A DNA stretch of 64,000 nucleotides from Sphingomonas kyeonggiensis (GCF_014204495.1 NZ_JACHLN010000003.1:620001-684000); one strand, 5' to 3'; shown: positions 1 through 8,586, counted from the stretch's first letter. The notes: generated by a model from the sequence alone, not told the origin. Numbers and translations: made by a program.

Positions 1-381
1 CGAGCGATCCGAGGGGTTGCCGCCCCAGTCGGCCGAGGCGACCGAGTGGCCGTCGATGGTCAGGCGGTTCAGCGCAGGCTCGACACCGGCGATCGAGAGC
101 TGCTCGCCCTCGCCGAACTGGTGGTCGACCGTGACGCCGGGCAGGCGCGACAGCGATTCCGCGACGTTGCTGTCGGCGAGCTTGCCGACATCCTCGGCGC
201 TGATCACATCGACGATCGAATTGGCGCGCTTCTTGGTCTCGATCGCGTCCTGAAGGCTCTTGCGGATGCCGGTGACGACGATCTCGCCGTCGTCGCGCGA
301 AGGAACGGAATCCTGCGCATAGGCCGGAACCGCGGCGCAGGTGAGCGCCGTACCGACCAGGAACTTAAGCCGTAGATTCAT
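1..381 (-). CDS. TonB-dependent receptor, N-terminal part (cut by window edge)
   Basis: I translated this partial reading frame from the ATG whose complement lies at 379-381; it runs 127 codons off the left edge without a stop. It opens with a signal peptide (MNLRLKFLVGTALTCAAVPAYAQ), then a TonB-box-like EIVVTG stretch and the plug-domain pattern IVDVISAEDVGKLADSNVAESLSRLPGV split around residues 55-85. These are typical of sphingomonad outer-membrane receptors that import sugars or oligosaccharides. It is divergent from the GntR-family regulator and adjoins the L-fucose genes, and the shared intergenic region holds an operator-like site. A role in importing fucose-containing glycans is therefore inferred from context. 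The missing C-terminal barrel cannot be assessed. Confidence 0.9.
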   Translation of the reverse strand, partial: MNLRLKFLVGTALTCAAVPAYAQDSVPSRDDGEIVVTGIRKSLQDAIETKKRANSIVDVISAEDVGKLADSNVAESLSRLPGVTVDHQFGEGEQLSIAGVEPALNRLTIDGHSVASADWGGNPSDRS

Positions 382-741
382 TCGTTTAACCCCCCTCGCT
401 TGCATCGCAGGACTGGCACCGCCAGCCCGGCATTTCCTGCGGATACAGAATTGTTCTGCAGCGCCTCTCCCGACCGATTCTGCGAATCCGAGCTTCGGGG
501 CGCCTAGGGACCAGTGTGTAACCACGAACGAACCAATCACGCAATGGTTTTTTGGAAACTAATTTTGCATATGAAAATTAAGCGTGACATTTGTCAGATT
601 GATCTTGATGTTGCGCCTGAAAACCAGCGGCGGATGAGGGGACGGAATGGACGATCGGGGCGTAGGCGCGGCGCGGCCTCGCGGGCAGCGGAGAGGCTAT
701 GCCGGGGATGCAATTGGTCTCGTCGCCGCGCGAGTCGCGGC
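382..741. promoter_or_regulatory. divergent control region with a TGGAAA-N5-TTTGCA operator-like site
   Basis: This 360-base stretch lies between the divergent receptor and GntR regulator. I see no convincing gene in it. An AT-rich island at about 535-600 stands out from the GC-rich surroundings. It contains TGGAAACTAATTTTGCA at 553-569, an inverted repeat with one mismatch. The same half-sites recur with a perfect second arm ahead of the fuconate dehydratase gene (2585-2601), and the following bases are also alike (TATGAAAATT here, TATACAAAAT there). A sugar-responsive repressor site is the likely meaning; which of the two adjacent regulators binds it is unknown. Confidence 0.5.
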
Positions 742-1557
742 ATGACCGCGAGCATTCCGCTGCTCGGCCCGCAACCGCGCGCGGTGCTTGCCCCGGCGGC
801 GGCGGAGTACGCCGAGGCCTCGCTGGGCATGCTGGTGCTGCGGGATCGCAAGCCGCTCTACGCCCAGTTCGCCCGGCTGCTGCGCAGGGCGATCGCCGAG
901 GGGCGGCTCAAACCCGGCGCGACGCTGCCGCCTGAACGCGACCTCGCCGCCGAATATTGCGTGTCGCGGATCACCATCCGCAAGGCGTTCGCGGAGCTGG
1001 CGGAAGACGGGCTGCTCACGCGGCGGCAGGGCGCCGGCACCACGGTCACCCGGCGGATCGAGCAGAATTTCTCGCGGATCAGCTCCTTCTCCGAGGAAGT
1101 GGCGGCCCGGCGGCAGCTGGCGCGCAGCAGCTGGATCCTGCGCGCGGAGGGGACGGTCACGCCGGCCGAGGCGATGCACCTCAACCTGTCCCCCGGCGCG
1201 CCGGTGCTGCGGTTCCACCGCATCCGCATCGCCGACGACGCCCCGATGGCGCTCGAATTCTCGACCGTGCCCAGCTTCTGCCTGGACGGGATCCACGAAG
1301 TCTCGGGATCGCTCTATGCGGCGCTGGCCCGCACCGACCACCGGCCGGTCCGCGCGCTGCAGCGCCTGCGCGCGGTGCCCTTCACCGCGGCCCAGGCGCG
1401 GCTGCTCGATGTCGATGCCGGCACGCCGGGGCTGCTGATCGAACGGTGCGGCTTCCTCGGCGACGGACGGCCGGTGGAATATACCCAATCCTATTATCGC
1501 GGCGACGCCTATGACTTCGTCGCGGAACTCACGGACCTCCCATCAGTGCCGGCATGA
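742..1557 (+). CDS. GntR family (HutC/UTRA type) transcriptional regulator
   Basis: A one-component repressor with an N-terminal winged helix-turn-helix and a C-terminal UTRA ligand domain. The DNA-binding part reads PLYAQFARLLRRAIAEG, then LPPERDLAAEYCVSRITIRKA and a GAGTTV wing. The second half (from about residue 125) has the UTRA pattern of paired strands ending in VEYTQSYYRGDAYDF. UTRA domains usually bind sugars or sugar acids, which fits a position beside L-fucose genes. The reading frame is open back to 514, but the upstream part is low-quality arginine-rich sequence, so I use the ATG at 742 (271 residues). The ATG at 829 is a possible shorter start; neither has a strong ribosome site. 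It may read the TGGAAA-type operators at 553, 2585 and about 4181. Confidence 0.85.
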   Translation: MTASIPLLGPQPRAVLAPAAAEYAEASLGMLVLRDRKPLYAQFARLLRRAIAEGRLKPGATLPPERDLAAEYCVSRITIRKAFAELAEDGLLTRRQGAGTTVTRRIEQNFSRISSFSEEVAARRQLARSSWILRAEGTVTPAEAMHLNLSPGAPVLRFHRIRIADDAPMALEFSTVPSFCLDGIHEVSGSLYAALARTDHRPVRALQRLRAVPFTAAQARLLDVDAGTPGLLIERCGFLGDGRPVEYTQSYYRGDAYDFVAELTDLPSVPA

Positions 1558-1588
1558 CAACGCGATCCTGCTGCGCTAGCGTCGCCTG

Positions 1589-2470
1589 ATGCCCCCAAAG
1601 CCCGCATCGCAGAACAAGCCTGCCAGCAAGCAGGCGAAGCCGGACGACAAGTCCGCCGCGCCCAACTACAGCGCGCCCGCCCTGGAGAAGGGCATCGACG
1701 TGATCGAGCTGCTCGGCAACGAGCCGTTCGGCCTCACCATCACCGAGATCGCGCAGCGGCTGGGCCGCTCGGTGAGCGAGCTCTTCCGCGTGGTGGTCGC
1801 GCTGGATCGCCGGGGATGGCTGCACAAGGATGCGACCAACGACCGGTACCGGGTGACCTACAAGCTGCTCGAGCTCGCGCACCGCGCGACACCGGCGCAG
1901 GAGCTCACCTATGTCGCTGCGGCGCGGATGCACAGCCTGGCCGCGGAAACGATGCAGTCCTGCCACCTCGCCGTGGTCAACGGCAGCCGCGGCCTGATCG
2001 TCGCGCGCCAGGAGAGCTCCGGCCCCACCGGCTTCGCCGTTCGGCTGGGCACCGAGATCGTGCTGGAGACCAGCTGCTCGGGCCATGTGCTGCTGGCGTT
2101 CATGGAAGAGGCGCGCCGACTGGAAGTGCTGGGCACGCCCCCTTCCCGCCCGCTCGCCGAGCGCCTGGCCGAGGTGCGTGCCCAGGGCTATGAATCGATC
2201 GAGAGCTCGCGGCTGGCGGGCGTGTCCGATCTTTCCTGCCCGATCTTCGGGTTCAGCGGCCAGGTGGTCGCGGCGCTCACCATCCCGTATCTGGCCGTGA
2301 TCGACGATGCACCGCATCTGTCACTCGAGGAGACGCTGGCGCTGCTGAAGGTCGCCGCCTTCGACATCTCGACGATCCTCGGCTGGTACGACCGCGAGGA
2401 AGCACCCGTGGTCCCCACCCTTTCCGTGCCCGAGCCGAAACGTCCACGCCGGAGCCGCAAGGCCAGCTAA
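1589..2470 (+). CDS. IclR family transcriptional regulator
   Basis: 293 residues. After a lysine/alanine-rich leader, the helix-turn-helix begins near residue 35 (APALEKGIDVIELLG, then LTITEIAQRLGRSVSELFRVV). The C-terminal effector domain carries typical IclR features such as CHLAVV, FAVRLG, CSGHVLLAF and a final SLEETLALLKVAAFDIS. IclR proteins commonly respond to aromatic or sugar acids. It is 31 bases downstream of the GntR gene on the same strand, so the two may be co-transcribed; the fuconate dehydratase gene follows. Having two regulators of different families at one catabolic locus suggests separate signals, such as fucose versus a downstream acid, but that is inference. Confidence 0.85.
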   Translation: MPPKPASQNKPASKQAKPDDKSAAPNYSAPALEKGIDVIELLGNEPFGLTITEIAQRLGRSVSELFRVVVALDRRGWLHKDATNDRYRVTYKLLELAHRATPAQELTYVAAARMHSLAAETMQSCHLAVVNGSRGLIVARQESSGPTGFAVRLGTEIVLETSCSGHVLLAFMEEARRLEVLGTPPSRPLAERLAEVRAQGYESIESSRLAGVSDLSCPIFGFSGQVVAALTIPYLAVIDDAPHLSLEETLALLKVAAFDISTILGWYDREEAPVVPTLSVPEPKRPRRSRKAS

Positions 2471-2584
2471 CGGCGCGGCCGACGACAACCCCCTCCCGAC
2501 GCCGGCCCAACCCGATCGAGCACGCTTGATCGGAACCGAAGCCATGCGCGAAATGTGTCCATCTCGACGGTATCAGGTTTCATC

Positions 2585-2601
2585 TGGAAACAATATTTCC
2601 A
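2585..2601. promoter_or_regulatory. perfect TGGAAA-N5-TTTCCA operator-like inverted repeat
   Basis: TGGAAACAATATTTCCA has perfect 6-base arms around a 5-base spacer. It lies 86 bases upstream of the chosen fuconate dehydratase start, inside an AT-rich block at about 2560-2640. It matches the 553-569 site in all but one arm position, and the rest of the block is free of genes. Confidence 0.55.
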
Positions 2602-2686
2602 TATACAAAATACTGCCAACGCAATATGGAAGGCCTCGTTTAGTGCCCGACACTTGCTTTCCCCTGTCACAGAGAAAAAACCGCCA

Positions 2687-3982
2687 ATGACCGTGATCAC
2701 CGGCCTGCGCGTGCTGGATATCAGATTTCCCACCAGCCTATCGCTGGACGGCTCGGATGCAATGAATCCGGATCCGGACTATTCAGCCGCCTATGTGATC
2801 CTGGAGACCGATACGCCGGGTCTCAGCGGCCATGGCCTGACCTTCACGATCGGGCGCGGCAACGAGGTTTGCGTCGCGGCGATCGAGGCGCTCCGCCCGC
2901 TGGTCGTCGGCCAGTCGCTCGACACGATCCGCGCCGAGCCTGCAGCTTTCTGGCGCCACATCACCGGCGACAGCCAGCTGCGCTGGATCGGCCCAGACAA
3001 GGGCGCCATCCATCTCGCCACCGGCGCGATCGTGAATGCGGTATGGGACCTCTGGGCAAAGGCCGATGGCAAGCCGGTGTGGCGCCTGGTCGCCGAGATG
3101 TCGCCGGCCGAACTCGTTCGCGCGATCGACTTCCGCTACATCACCGATTGCATCACCCCGGAGGAGGCCCTCACCCTTCTCGAGGCGCGTGCCGCCGGCA
3201 AGGAAGAGCGGATCGCGCTGCTCCGCGCCGAGGGCTATCCCTGCTACACCACCTCGGCAGGCTGGCTCGGCTATGACGACGACAAGCTGCGCCGCCTGGC
3301 CCAGGAAGCCGTCGATGCCGGCTTCCGCCACATCAAGCTCAAGGTCGGCGTCGACCTGGAGGACGACAAGCGGCGCGTCGCGATCGCCCGCGAAGTGCTG
3401 GGCCCCGACCGCACGCTGATGATCGACGCCAACCAGGTGTGGGAAGTCGGCCAGGCGATCGACTGGGTCAACGCCCTCGCCTTCGCCAAGCCCTTCTTCA
3501 TCGAGGAGCCGACCAGCCCCGACGATGTGCTGGGCCATGCCAGCATCCGCGCCGGCATCGCGCCGGTGAAGGTCGCGACCGGCGAGATGTGCCAGAACCG
3601 TATCCTGTTCAAGCAGTTCATCATGGGCTCGGCGATCGACGTCGTGCAGATCGACGCCTGCCGCCTGGGCGGCGTCAACGAAGTGCTGGCAGTGCTGCTG
3701 ATGGCCGCGAAATACGATCTGCCCGTCTGGCCGCATGCCGGCGGCGTCGGCCTGTGCGAATATGTCCAGCATCTCGCGATGATCGACTATCTCTGCTTCG
3801 CCGGGACGCGCGACGGCCGGGTGATCGAATATGTCGACCATCTGCACGAGCATTTCCTCGATCCCTGCGTGATCCGCTCGGCCGCCTATATGCCGCCCGA
3901 ACGGCCGGGCTTCTCGATCGAGATGAAGCCGGAGACGCTTACCCGCTATCGGCACCAGCCGGATCGCGGGCAGGCAGCCTGA
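2687..3982 (+). CDS. fucD: L-fuconate dehydratase (enolase superfamily)
   Basis: Dehydrates L-fuconate to 2-keto-3-deoxy-L-fuconate in the cytoplasmic non-phosphorylating L-fucose pathway. From the ATG at 2687 the protein has 431 residues. Enolase-superfamily catalytic positions are visible: KLK with Lys219, metal ligands Asp247 (MIDAN), Glu273 (IEEP) and Glu300 (ATGE), Asp323 (QIDAC), and His350 (WPHAGG). They sit one residue before those of the characterised Xanthomonas campestris enzyme, as I recall that numbering. The frame is open back to 2555, but the upstream part is the AT-rich operator block, so I reject the longer form. It is followed by a 284-base gap and then the transporter operon, which has its own related site. 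Specificity is supported both by sequence resemblance and by neighbours that supply the rest of the pathway. Confidence 0.93.
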   Translation: MTVITGLRVLDIRFPTSLSLDGSDAMNPDPDYSAAYVILETDTPGLSGHGLTFTIGRGNEVCVAAIEALRPLVVGQSLDTIRAEPAAFWRHITGDSQLRWIGPDKGAIHLATGAIVNAVWDLWAKADGKPVWRLVAEMSPAELVRAIDFRYITDCITPEEALTLLEARAAGKEERIALLRAEGYPCYTTSAGWLGYDDDKLRRLAQEAVDAGFRHIKLKVGVDLEDDKRRVAIAREVLGPDRTLMIDANQVWEVGQAIDWVNALAFAKPFFIEEPTSPDDVLGHASIRAGIAPVKVATGEMCQNRILFKQFIMGSAIDVVQIDACRLGGVNEVLAVLLMAAKYDLPVWPHAGGVGLCEYVQHLAMIDYLCFAGTRDGRVIEYVDHLHEHFLDPCVIRSAAYMPPERPGFSIEMKPETLTRYRHQPDRGQAA

Positions 3983-4180
3983 ATGCGCGGCGGGGCCCTT
4001 GCTCCGCCCTACATGGATAAACTGCGTCCGCGGCCTGGCGCATCGCCGGGCTTGCGGAGCGGGCCAGTTGCGCTGCAACATCAACCCGTCCCTGCCCTGC
4101 ACGCGACAAGGATCAGGCCGGAGCAATCGCTCCCACGACGACAGGAAATTCCAAGGGGAGGCCGCAATCACTGGGCCGAG

Positions 4181-4216
4181 ATATTGTTTTTTCCTATGAA
4201 CTTGTATTTTAAATAC
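4181..4216. promoter_or_regulatory. operator/promoter region of the fucP operon
   Basis: An AT-rich block about 50-85 bases ahead of the transporter start. ATATTGTTTTTTCC (4181-4194) equals the reverse complement of part of the 2585-2601 site with three extra T. Next to it GTATTT-T-AAATAC (4204-4216) is a perfect inverted repeat. The rest of the 3983-4266 gap shows no gene. Read as a degenerate member of the fucose operator set. Confidence 0.4.
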
Positions 4217-4266
4217 GCAATTATAAAAAACTACATCCCGCATCGCCGGGGGGAGGAAATCCGAGA

Positions 4267-5550
4267 ATGGCCAGCCGCGCATCCGTTGCCGCACCGCCGA
4301 TCGTCGAGCGCCGCTATGCGGTCGCCTTCGCGCTCGTCACGTCGCTCTTCTTCTCCTGGGCATTGGCGGCCGCGCTCAATGATGTGCTGATCCGGCAGTT
4401 CCAGAAGGCGCTGGACCTGACCCGCACCGAAGCGAGCCTGATCCAGTTCGCCTTCTATGTGGGCTATTTCTGCGCCGCGATCCCGGCCGGCCTGCTGATC
4501 CGGCGGCTTGGATACAAGAACACGATCCTGATCGGCCTGGCCTGCTATGCTGGCGGCGCCTTCCTCTTCTATCCGGCGGCGGCAGCGGAACAATATAGCC
4601 TGTTCCTGGTCGCGCTGTACGTGATCGCGATCGGCCTCGCCTTCCTCGAGACAGCGTCGAACCCCTATGTGACGATCCTCGGCGCGCCCGAGACGGCGTC
4701 CGCCCGGCTGAACCTGGCCCAGTCCTTCTATGGCGTCGGCGCGATCCTCGGGCCGATCGTCGGCGGGCTGTTCATCTTCTCCTCGAACGAGCGCACCCAG
4801 GCGCAGATCCTGGCGATGGCCCCGGCCGAACGCGCCGCCTGGCGGACCGCCGCGGCGACCGCGGTGCAGGGCCCTTATATCGCGATCGGCCTGGTGGTCT
4901 GCCTGATCGGCCTGCTCATCGCCTTCACCCGCTTCCCGGTCATCGCGCATGCCAAGGCGGCCGAGGGTCCGCGCCGCCCGTTGTTCGCGGTGCTGCGCCA
5001 TCGCTGGCTGCGCGCGGCGGTCATCGCGCAATTCCTCTATGTCGGCGCCCAGGTCGGCGTGTGGAGCTTCTTCATCGACTTCACCAAGTCCCAGGCCCCG
5101 CAACTGAGCGAACGCACGACCGCGTTCCTGCTTTCCGCCAGCCTGGCGATGCTGATGATCGGCCGCTTCAGCGGCGCCTTCCTGCAGCGGCGGATCGCCC
5201 CGGCGAAGCTGCTCGCCCTCTATGCCGCGGCCGGCGCGCTGCTCTGCGGCTTCGCGGCGCTGGCATCGGGCATGCCGGCGGTAGGCGCGCTCTGGCTGAC
5301 CAGCTTCTTCATGTCGATCATGTTCCCGACGATCTTCGCGCTTGGCGTCGAGGGGCTGGGCGAAGAGACCGAGAGCGGTTCGGCCTTCCTGATCATGGCG
5401 ATCATCGGCGGCGCGGTGTTCCCCCCGCTGATGGGGATCGTTTCCGAGCGGATCGGCGGCGTGCACCACATGATGCTCGTGCCGATGCTTGCCTTTGCCG
5501 GCGTGCTGGCCTTTGCCGTGCTGCGGCTTCGGGAAGGACCTGCCAAGTGA
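4267..5550 (+). CDS. fucP: L-fucose:H+ symporter, MFS superfamily
   Basis: Imports L-fucose with protons across the inner membrane. The 427-residue protein has about 12 hydrophobic segments and the FucP/NanT-type signature run ETASNPYVTILG then SARLNLAQSFYGVG in the fourth to fifth helices. The first helix contains SWALAAALNDVLI, where E. coli FucP has FFLWGVANNLNDILI. A ribosome site GGGGGAGGAAAT lies just before the ATG. The stop codon overlaps the GTG start of the mutarotase gene (GTGA), so the two are translationally coupled. The order transporter, mutarotase, reductase is that of a sugar-uptake and first-oxidation operon. Confidence 0.92.
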   Translation: MASRASVAAPPIVERRYAVAFALVTSLFFSWALAAALNDVLIRQFQKALDLTRTEASLIQFAFYVGYFCAAIPAGLLIRRLGYKNTILIGLACYAGGAFLFYPAAAAEQYSLFLVALYVIAIGLAFLETASNPYVTILGAPETASARLNLAQSFYGVGAILGPIVGGLFIFSSNERTQAQILAMAPAERAAWRTAAATAVQGPYIAIGLVVCLIGLLIAFTRFPVIAHAKAAEGPRRPLFAVLRHRWLRAAVIAQFLYVGAQVGVWSFFIDFTKSQAPQLSERTTAFLLSASLAMLMIGRFSGAFLQRRIAPAKLLALYAAAGALLCGFAALASGMPAVGALWLTSFFMSIMFPTIFALGVEGLGEETESGSAFLIMAIIGGAVFPPLMGIVSERIGGVHHMMLVPMLAFAGVLAFAVLRLREGPAK

Positions 5551-5885
5551 CACGTGCCCTGTTTGCGCTCGACCTGAAAGACGATCCGGAACTGATCGCC
5601 GCCTATGAGGCGCGCCATGCCCCCGGATCGGTGTGGCCCGAGGTGCTACACGACATCCGCCAGCGCGGCTTTAGCGCGATGGAGATCTGGCGCGTCGCCG
5701 ATCGGCTGGTCATGCTGGCCGAGGTTCCCGAAGAAGGGCTCGCTCCCTCCGACCCCGCGCTCGAGACCGTCGTTGCCGAATGGGAAGCCACGATGGACGC
5801 CTATCAGCGCCCGATCGCGGCCGGCGGTCCCAAATGGCTGCCGATGACGCGGATCTTCGCGCTCGACGAGCATCCCGCATCATGA
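5547..5885 (+). CDS. L-rhamnose/L-fucose mutarotase family protein (RhaM-like)
   Basis: Interconverts the alpha and beta anomers of a 6-deoxyhexose so the next enzyme receives its preferred form. The 112-residue protein has the family layout: RALFALDLKDDPELIAAYEA, then a WPEV turn, GFSAMEIWR, and a C-terminal WLPMTRIFAL strand. The start is the GTG at 5547 overlapping the fucP stop; no ATG fits the known N-terminus. Its own stop overlaps the next ATG (5882). Placement between an L-fucose permease and a dehydrogenase makes L-fucose the likely substrate, though sequence alone does not separate fucose from rhamnose mutarotases. Confidence 0.87.
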   Translation: MTRALFALDLKDDPELIAAYEARHAPGSVWPEVLHDIRQRGFSAMEIWRVADRLVMLAEVPEEGLAPSDPALETVVAEWEATMDAYQRPIAAGGPKWLPMTRIFALDEHPAS

Positions 5886-6907
5886 TCCCATTCCGTACGG
5901 TTCCCCGCGCGAAGATCGAAGTCAGCGAGATTGGATTTGGGGCGGCGCCCCTCGGAAACCTCTATCAGCCCGTGACCGACATGGAGGCCCGCGCGACGCT
6001 GGAGCGCGCGCTGGCCGCGGGGATGAACTATGTCGATACCGCCCCGCACTACGGCCATGGCCTGAGCGAGCGGCGCGTCGGCGACGGGCTGCGCGAACGG
6101 CAGGGGATCGTGTTGTCGACCAAGGTGGGGCGCCTGTTGCGCGCCGACCCGGCGCTTCGCGGCGATGCCGAGCGGCAGGGCTTTCGCTCGCCGCTGCCCT
6201 TCGAGCGGCATTTCGACTATAGCTATGACGGCGTCCTGCGTTCCCATGAGGACAGCCTGCAGCGGCTGGGCCTGGCCAGGATCGACCTGCTCTATGTCCA
6301 TGACATCGGCGTGCGCACGCACGGCGCGGACAATGGGCGGTATTTCGATCAGCTGACTCAGGGCGGCGGCCTCAAGGCGCTGGAGCGACTGCGCGATGAA
6401 GGCGCGATTGCCGGTTTCGGCGTCGGCGCCAACGAATGGCAGGTGGGCGTCGAGGTGCTGCAGCATGCGGACTGCGACGTCATGCTGCTCGCCGGCCGCT
6501 ATACGTTGCTCGAGCAGGGCGCGCTGGAACAGTTCCTGCCGCTCTGCCTCTCGCGGCAAGTCTCGGTCATCATCGGCGGCGCCTATAATTCGGGCATTCT
6601 CGCCACCGGCACCGCGCCGGGCCATGCGCCGCGCTACGACTATGGCGAGGCACCGGCCGATATCGTGGCGCGCGTCGCCCGGCTGGAAGCGCATTGCCGG
6701 GAATATCAGGTGCCGCTGGCTGCCGCCGCGCTCCAGTTCCCGCTTGCCCATCCCGCGGTCGCCAGCGTGCTGCTCGGCCTGGGCTCGCCAGGACAGGTCG
6801 AGGATACGATCCGGCTGCACGGCTTCGAGATCCCGGCGGAATTCTGGCAGGGGCTCCGCGATGCGGGACTGATCGCCCCGGACGCTCCCCTTCCGACGGA
6901 TCGGTAG
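5882..6907 (+). CDS. aldo/keto reductase, probable L-fucose 1-dehydrogenase
   Basis: A 341-residue TIM-barrel NAD(P)-dependent oxidoreductase. The aldo/keto reductase tetrad can be read as Asp and Tyr in YVDTAPHYG, Lys in LSTKVGR and His in LLYVHDIG. This sequence type covers D-threo-aldose/L-fucose dehydrogenases and pyridoxal 4-dehydrogenase. In this locus oxidation of L-fucose to L-fuconolactone is the missing first step, so I assign that role. The start is the ATG at 5882, which overlaps the mutarotase stop as ATGA. The reading frame extends to 5780 but would overlap the mutarotase needlessly. Confidence 0.82.
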   Translation: MIPFRTVPRAKIEVSEIGFGAAPLGNLYQPVTDMEARATLERALAAGMNYVDTAPHYGHGLSERRVGDGLRERQGIVLSTKVGRLLRADPALRGDAERQGFRSPLPFERHFDYSYDGVLRSHEDSLQRLGLARIDLLYVHDIGVRTHGADNGRYFDQLTQGGGLKALERLRDEGAIAGFGVGANEWQVGVEVLQHADCDVMLLAGRYTLLEQGALEQFLPLCLSRQVSVIIGGAYNSGILATGTAPGHAPRYDYGEAPADIVARVARLEAHCREYQVPLAAAALQFPLAHPAVASVLLGLGSPGQVEDTIRLHGFEIPAEFWQGLRDAGLIAPDAPLPTDR

Positions 6908-6970
6908 ATGCGCATGACCTTTATCGGTGCCGATGCGGCACCCGACCAACAGCCCTGACGGAGACATGAG

Positions 6971-7708
6971 ATGACGAAAGCTGGCCGGCTGGCGGGCAAG
7001 ACCGCGCTGGTGACCGCGGCGGCGCAGGGGATCGGGCGGGCGACCGCCGAGCTCTTCGCCGCGGAAGGCGCAACCGTATGGGCGACCGACATCAACCTGG
7101 ACGGGCTGTCGGGCCTGGCCGGGTGCCAGGTCGCGCGGATGGACGTGCGCGACGAGGCCTCGATCGCGGAGGCGCTGGCGCTTTCCGGGCCGCTCGACGT
7201 GCTGTTCAACTGCGCCGGCGCGGTGCCGGGCGGGACGATCCTGGATTGCTCGCCCGAGGACTGGTCGCTCGCCTATGACCTCAACCTGACGAGCATGTAC
7301 CGGATCATCCGCGCGGCGCTGCCGGACATGATCGCGCGGGGCGGCGGGAGCATCGTCAACATGTCCTCGGTCGCCAGCTCGATCAAGGGCGTGCCCAACC
7401 GCTTCGCCTATGGCGTCACCAAGGCGGGCGTCATCGGGCTGACCAAGGCGGTGGCCGCCGATTTCGTCGGCCAGGGCATCCGCTGCAACGCGATCTGCCC
7501 GGGCACGATCGAGACGCCGTCGCTGCGCGAGCGGCTGCGCGCGACCGGGGATTATGAAGGCGCGCTCGCCGCCTTCGTCGCGCGCCAGCCGATGGGCCGG
7601 CTGGGCCAGGCGTCCGAAGTCGCCGCGCTCGCCCTCTATCTCGCGTCCGACGACGCTGCATTCACGACCGGCCAGATCCATGTGATCGACGGCGGCTGGA
7701 CCAACTGA
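6971..7708 (+). CDS. SDR oxidoreductase, probable 2-keto-3-deoxy-L-fuconate dehydrogenase
   Basis: A 245-residue classical short-chain dehydrogenase. The N-terminal dinucleotide motif is a TAAAQGIG variant, with NCAG, catalytic Ser in NMSSVASS, and YGVTK supplying Tyr and Lys. The C-terminal ending GQIHVIDGGW is typical. The RQPMGRLG motif near the C-terminus fits the subgroup that oxidises 2-keto-3-deoxy-L-fuconate to the 2,4-diketo acid. The gene sits between the aldo/keto reductase and the hydrolase that would act on the product. It is preceded by GGAGACATGAG, which provides a ribosome site. Substrate assignment rests on both resemblance and position. Confidence 0.85.
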   Translation: MTKAGRLAGKTALVTAAAQGIGRATAELFAAEGATVWATDINLDGLSGLAGCQVARMDVRDEASIAEALALSGPLDVLFNCAGAVPGGTILDCSPEDWSLAYDLNLTSMYRIIRAALPDMIARGGGSIVNMSSVASSIKGVPNRFAYGVTKAGVIGLTKAVAADFVGQGIRCNAICPGTIETPSLRERLRATGDYEGALAAFVARQPMGRLGQASEVAALALYLASDDAAFTTGQIHVIDGGWTN

Positions 7709-7733
7709 TCCTGCGATTGAAGGAGTTCCGTAC

Positions 7734-8576
7734 ATGAAATTGCTGCGCTTTGGCCCGAACGGCCAGGAGAAGCCGGGCCTGCTCGACGCCGACGGCAAGA
7801 TCCGCGACCTGACCGGCGTGGTCGCCGATATCGACGGCGGCACGATCACGCCGGAAAGCCTGGAGCGGCTTCGCGCGATCGATCCGGCGAGCCTGCCGCT
7901 GGTCGAGGGCGAGCCGCGGCTCGGCGCCTGCGTCGCGCGGCCGGGCAAGTTCATCTGCATCGGCCTCAATTATGCCGATCACGCCGCCGAGACCGGCGCC
8001 GCGATCCCGGACGAGCCGATCCTGTTCATGAAGGCGACGAGCGCGCTTTCCGGGCCCAATGACCCGATCGTGAAGCCGCGCGATTCGACCAAGCTCGATT
8101 GGGAAGTCGAGCTGGCCTTCGTGGTCGGCACCGAATGCCGCTATGTCGACGAGGCGCAGGCCGAAGCGGCGATCGCCGGCTATTTCGTCTGCAACGACGT
8201 TTCCGAGCGTGCCTTCCAGCTCGAGCGCGGCGGCACCTGGGACAAGGGCAAGGGCTGCGACAGCTTCGGCCCGATCGGCCCCTGGCTGGTGACCGCGGAC
8301 GAGGTGGGCGACACCAGCGACCTGCACATGTGGCTCGAGGTCAACGGCAAGCGCTACCAGGACGGATCGACCTCGACGATGATCTTCCGGCCGGGCTTCA
8401 TCCTGTCCTATCTCAGCCGCTTCATGAGCCTGCAGCCGGGCGACATCGTCACCACCGGCACGCCGCCGGGCGTCGGGCTCGGCCAGAACCCCAATGTGTG
8501 GCTCCACAAGGGCGACCGGATCGCGCTCGGGATCGCCGGCCTGGGCGAGCAGCACCAGGTGGTCATCGAAGCCTGA
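7734..8576 (+). CDS. fumarylacetoacetate-hydrolase family, probable 2,4-diketo-3-deoxy-L-fuconate hydrolase
   Basis: A 280-residue member of the fumarylacetoacetase/ureidoglycolate-lyase family. Metal and catalytic motifs are visible: IGLNYADHAAE, LDWEVELAFV, and VCNDVSERAFQ, ending in GDIVTTGTPPGVGLG. In the characterised Xanthomonas pathway this family cleaves 2,4-diketo-3-deoxy-L-fuconate to pyruvate and L-lactate, the last step here. A GGAG ribosome site precedes the ATG. A hairpin follows the stop, and the sulfatase gene converges from the other side, so this ends the fucose operon. Confidence 0.88.
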   Translation: MKLLRFGPNGQEKPGLLDADGKIRDLTGVVADIDGGTITPESLERLRAIDPASLPLVEGEPRLGACVARPGKFICIGLNYADHAAETGAAIPDEPILFMKATSALSGPNDPIVKPRDSTKLDWEVELAFVVGTECRYVDEAQAEAAIAGYFVCNDVSERAFQLERGGTWDKGKGCDSFGPIGPWLVTADEVGDTSDLHMWLEVNGKRYQDGSTSTMIFRPGFILSYLSRFMSLQPGDIVTTGTPPGVGLGQNPNVWLHKGDRIALGIAGLGEQHQVVIEA

Positions 8577-8586
8577 TCGCAACAAG

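Noticed and set aside
2555..2686. 44-residue N-terminal extension of fuconate dehydratase
   Set aside because: It lies over the operator block with AT-rich composition, and the family begins at the ATG at 2687.
5804..7969. 721-codon minus-strand frame opposite the fucose enzymes
   Set aside because: It covers three genes of a complete pathway on the other strand and shows no protein-like motifs.
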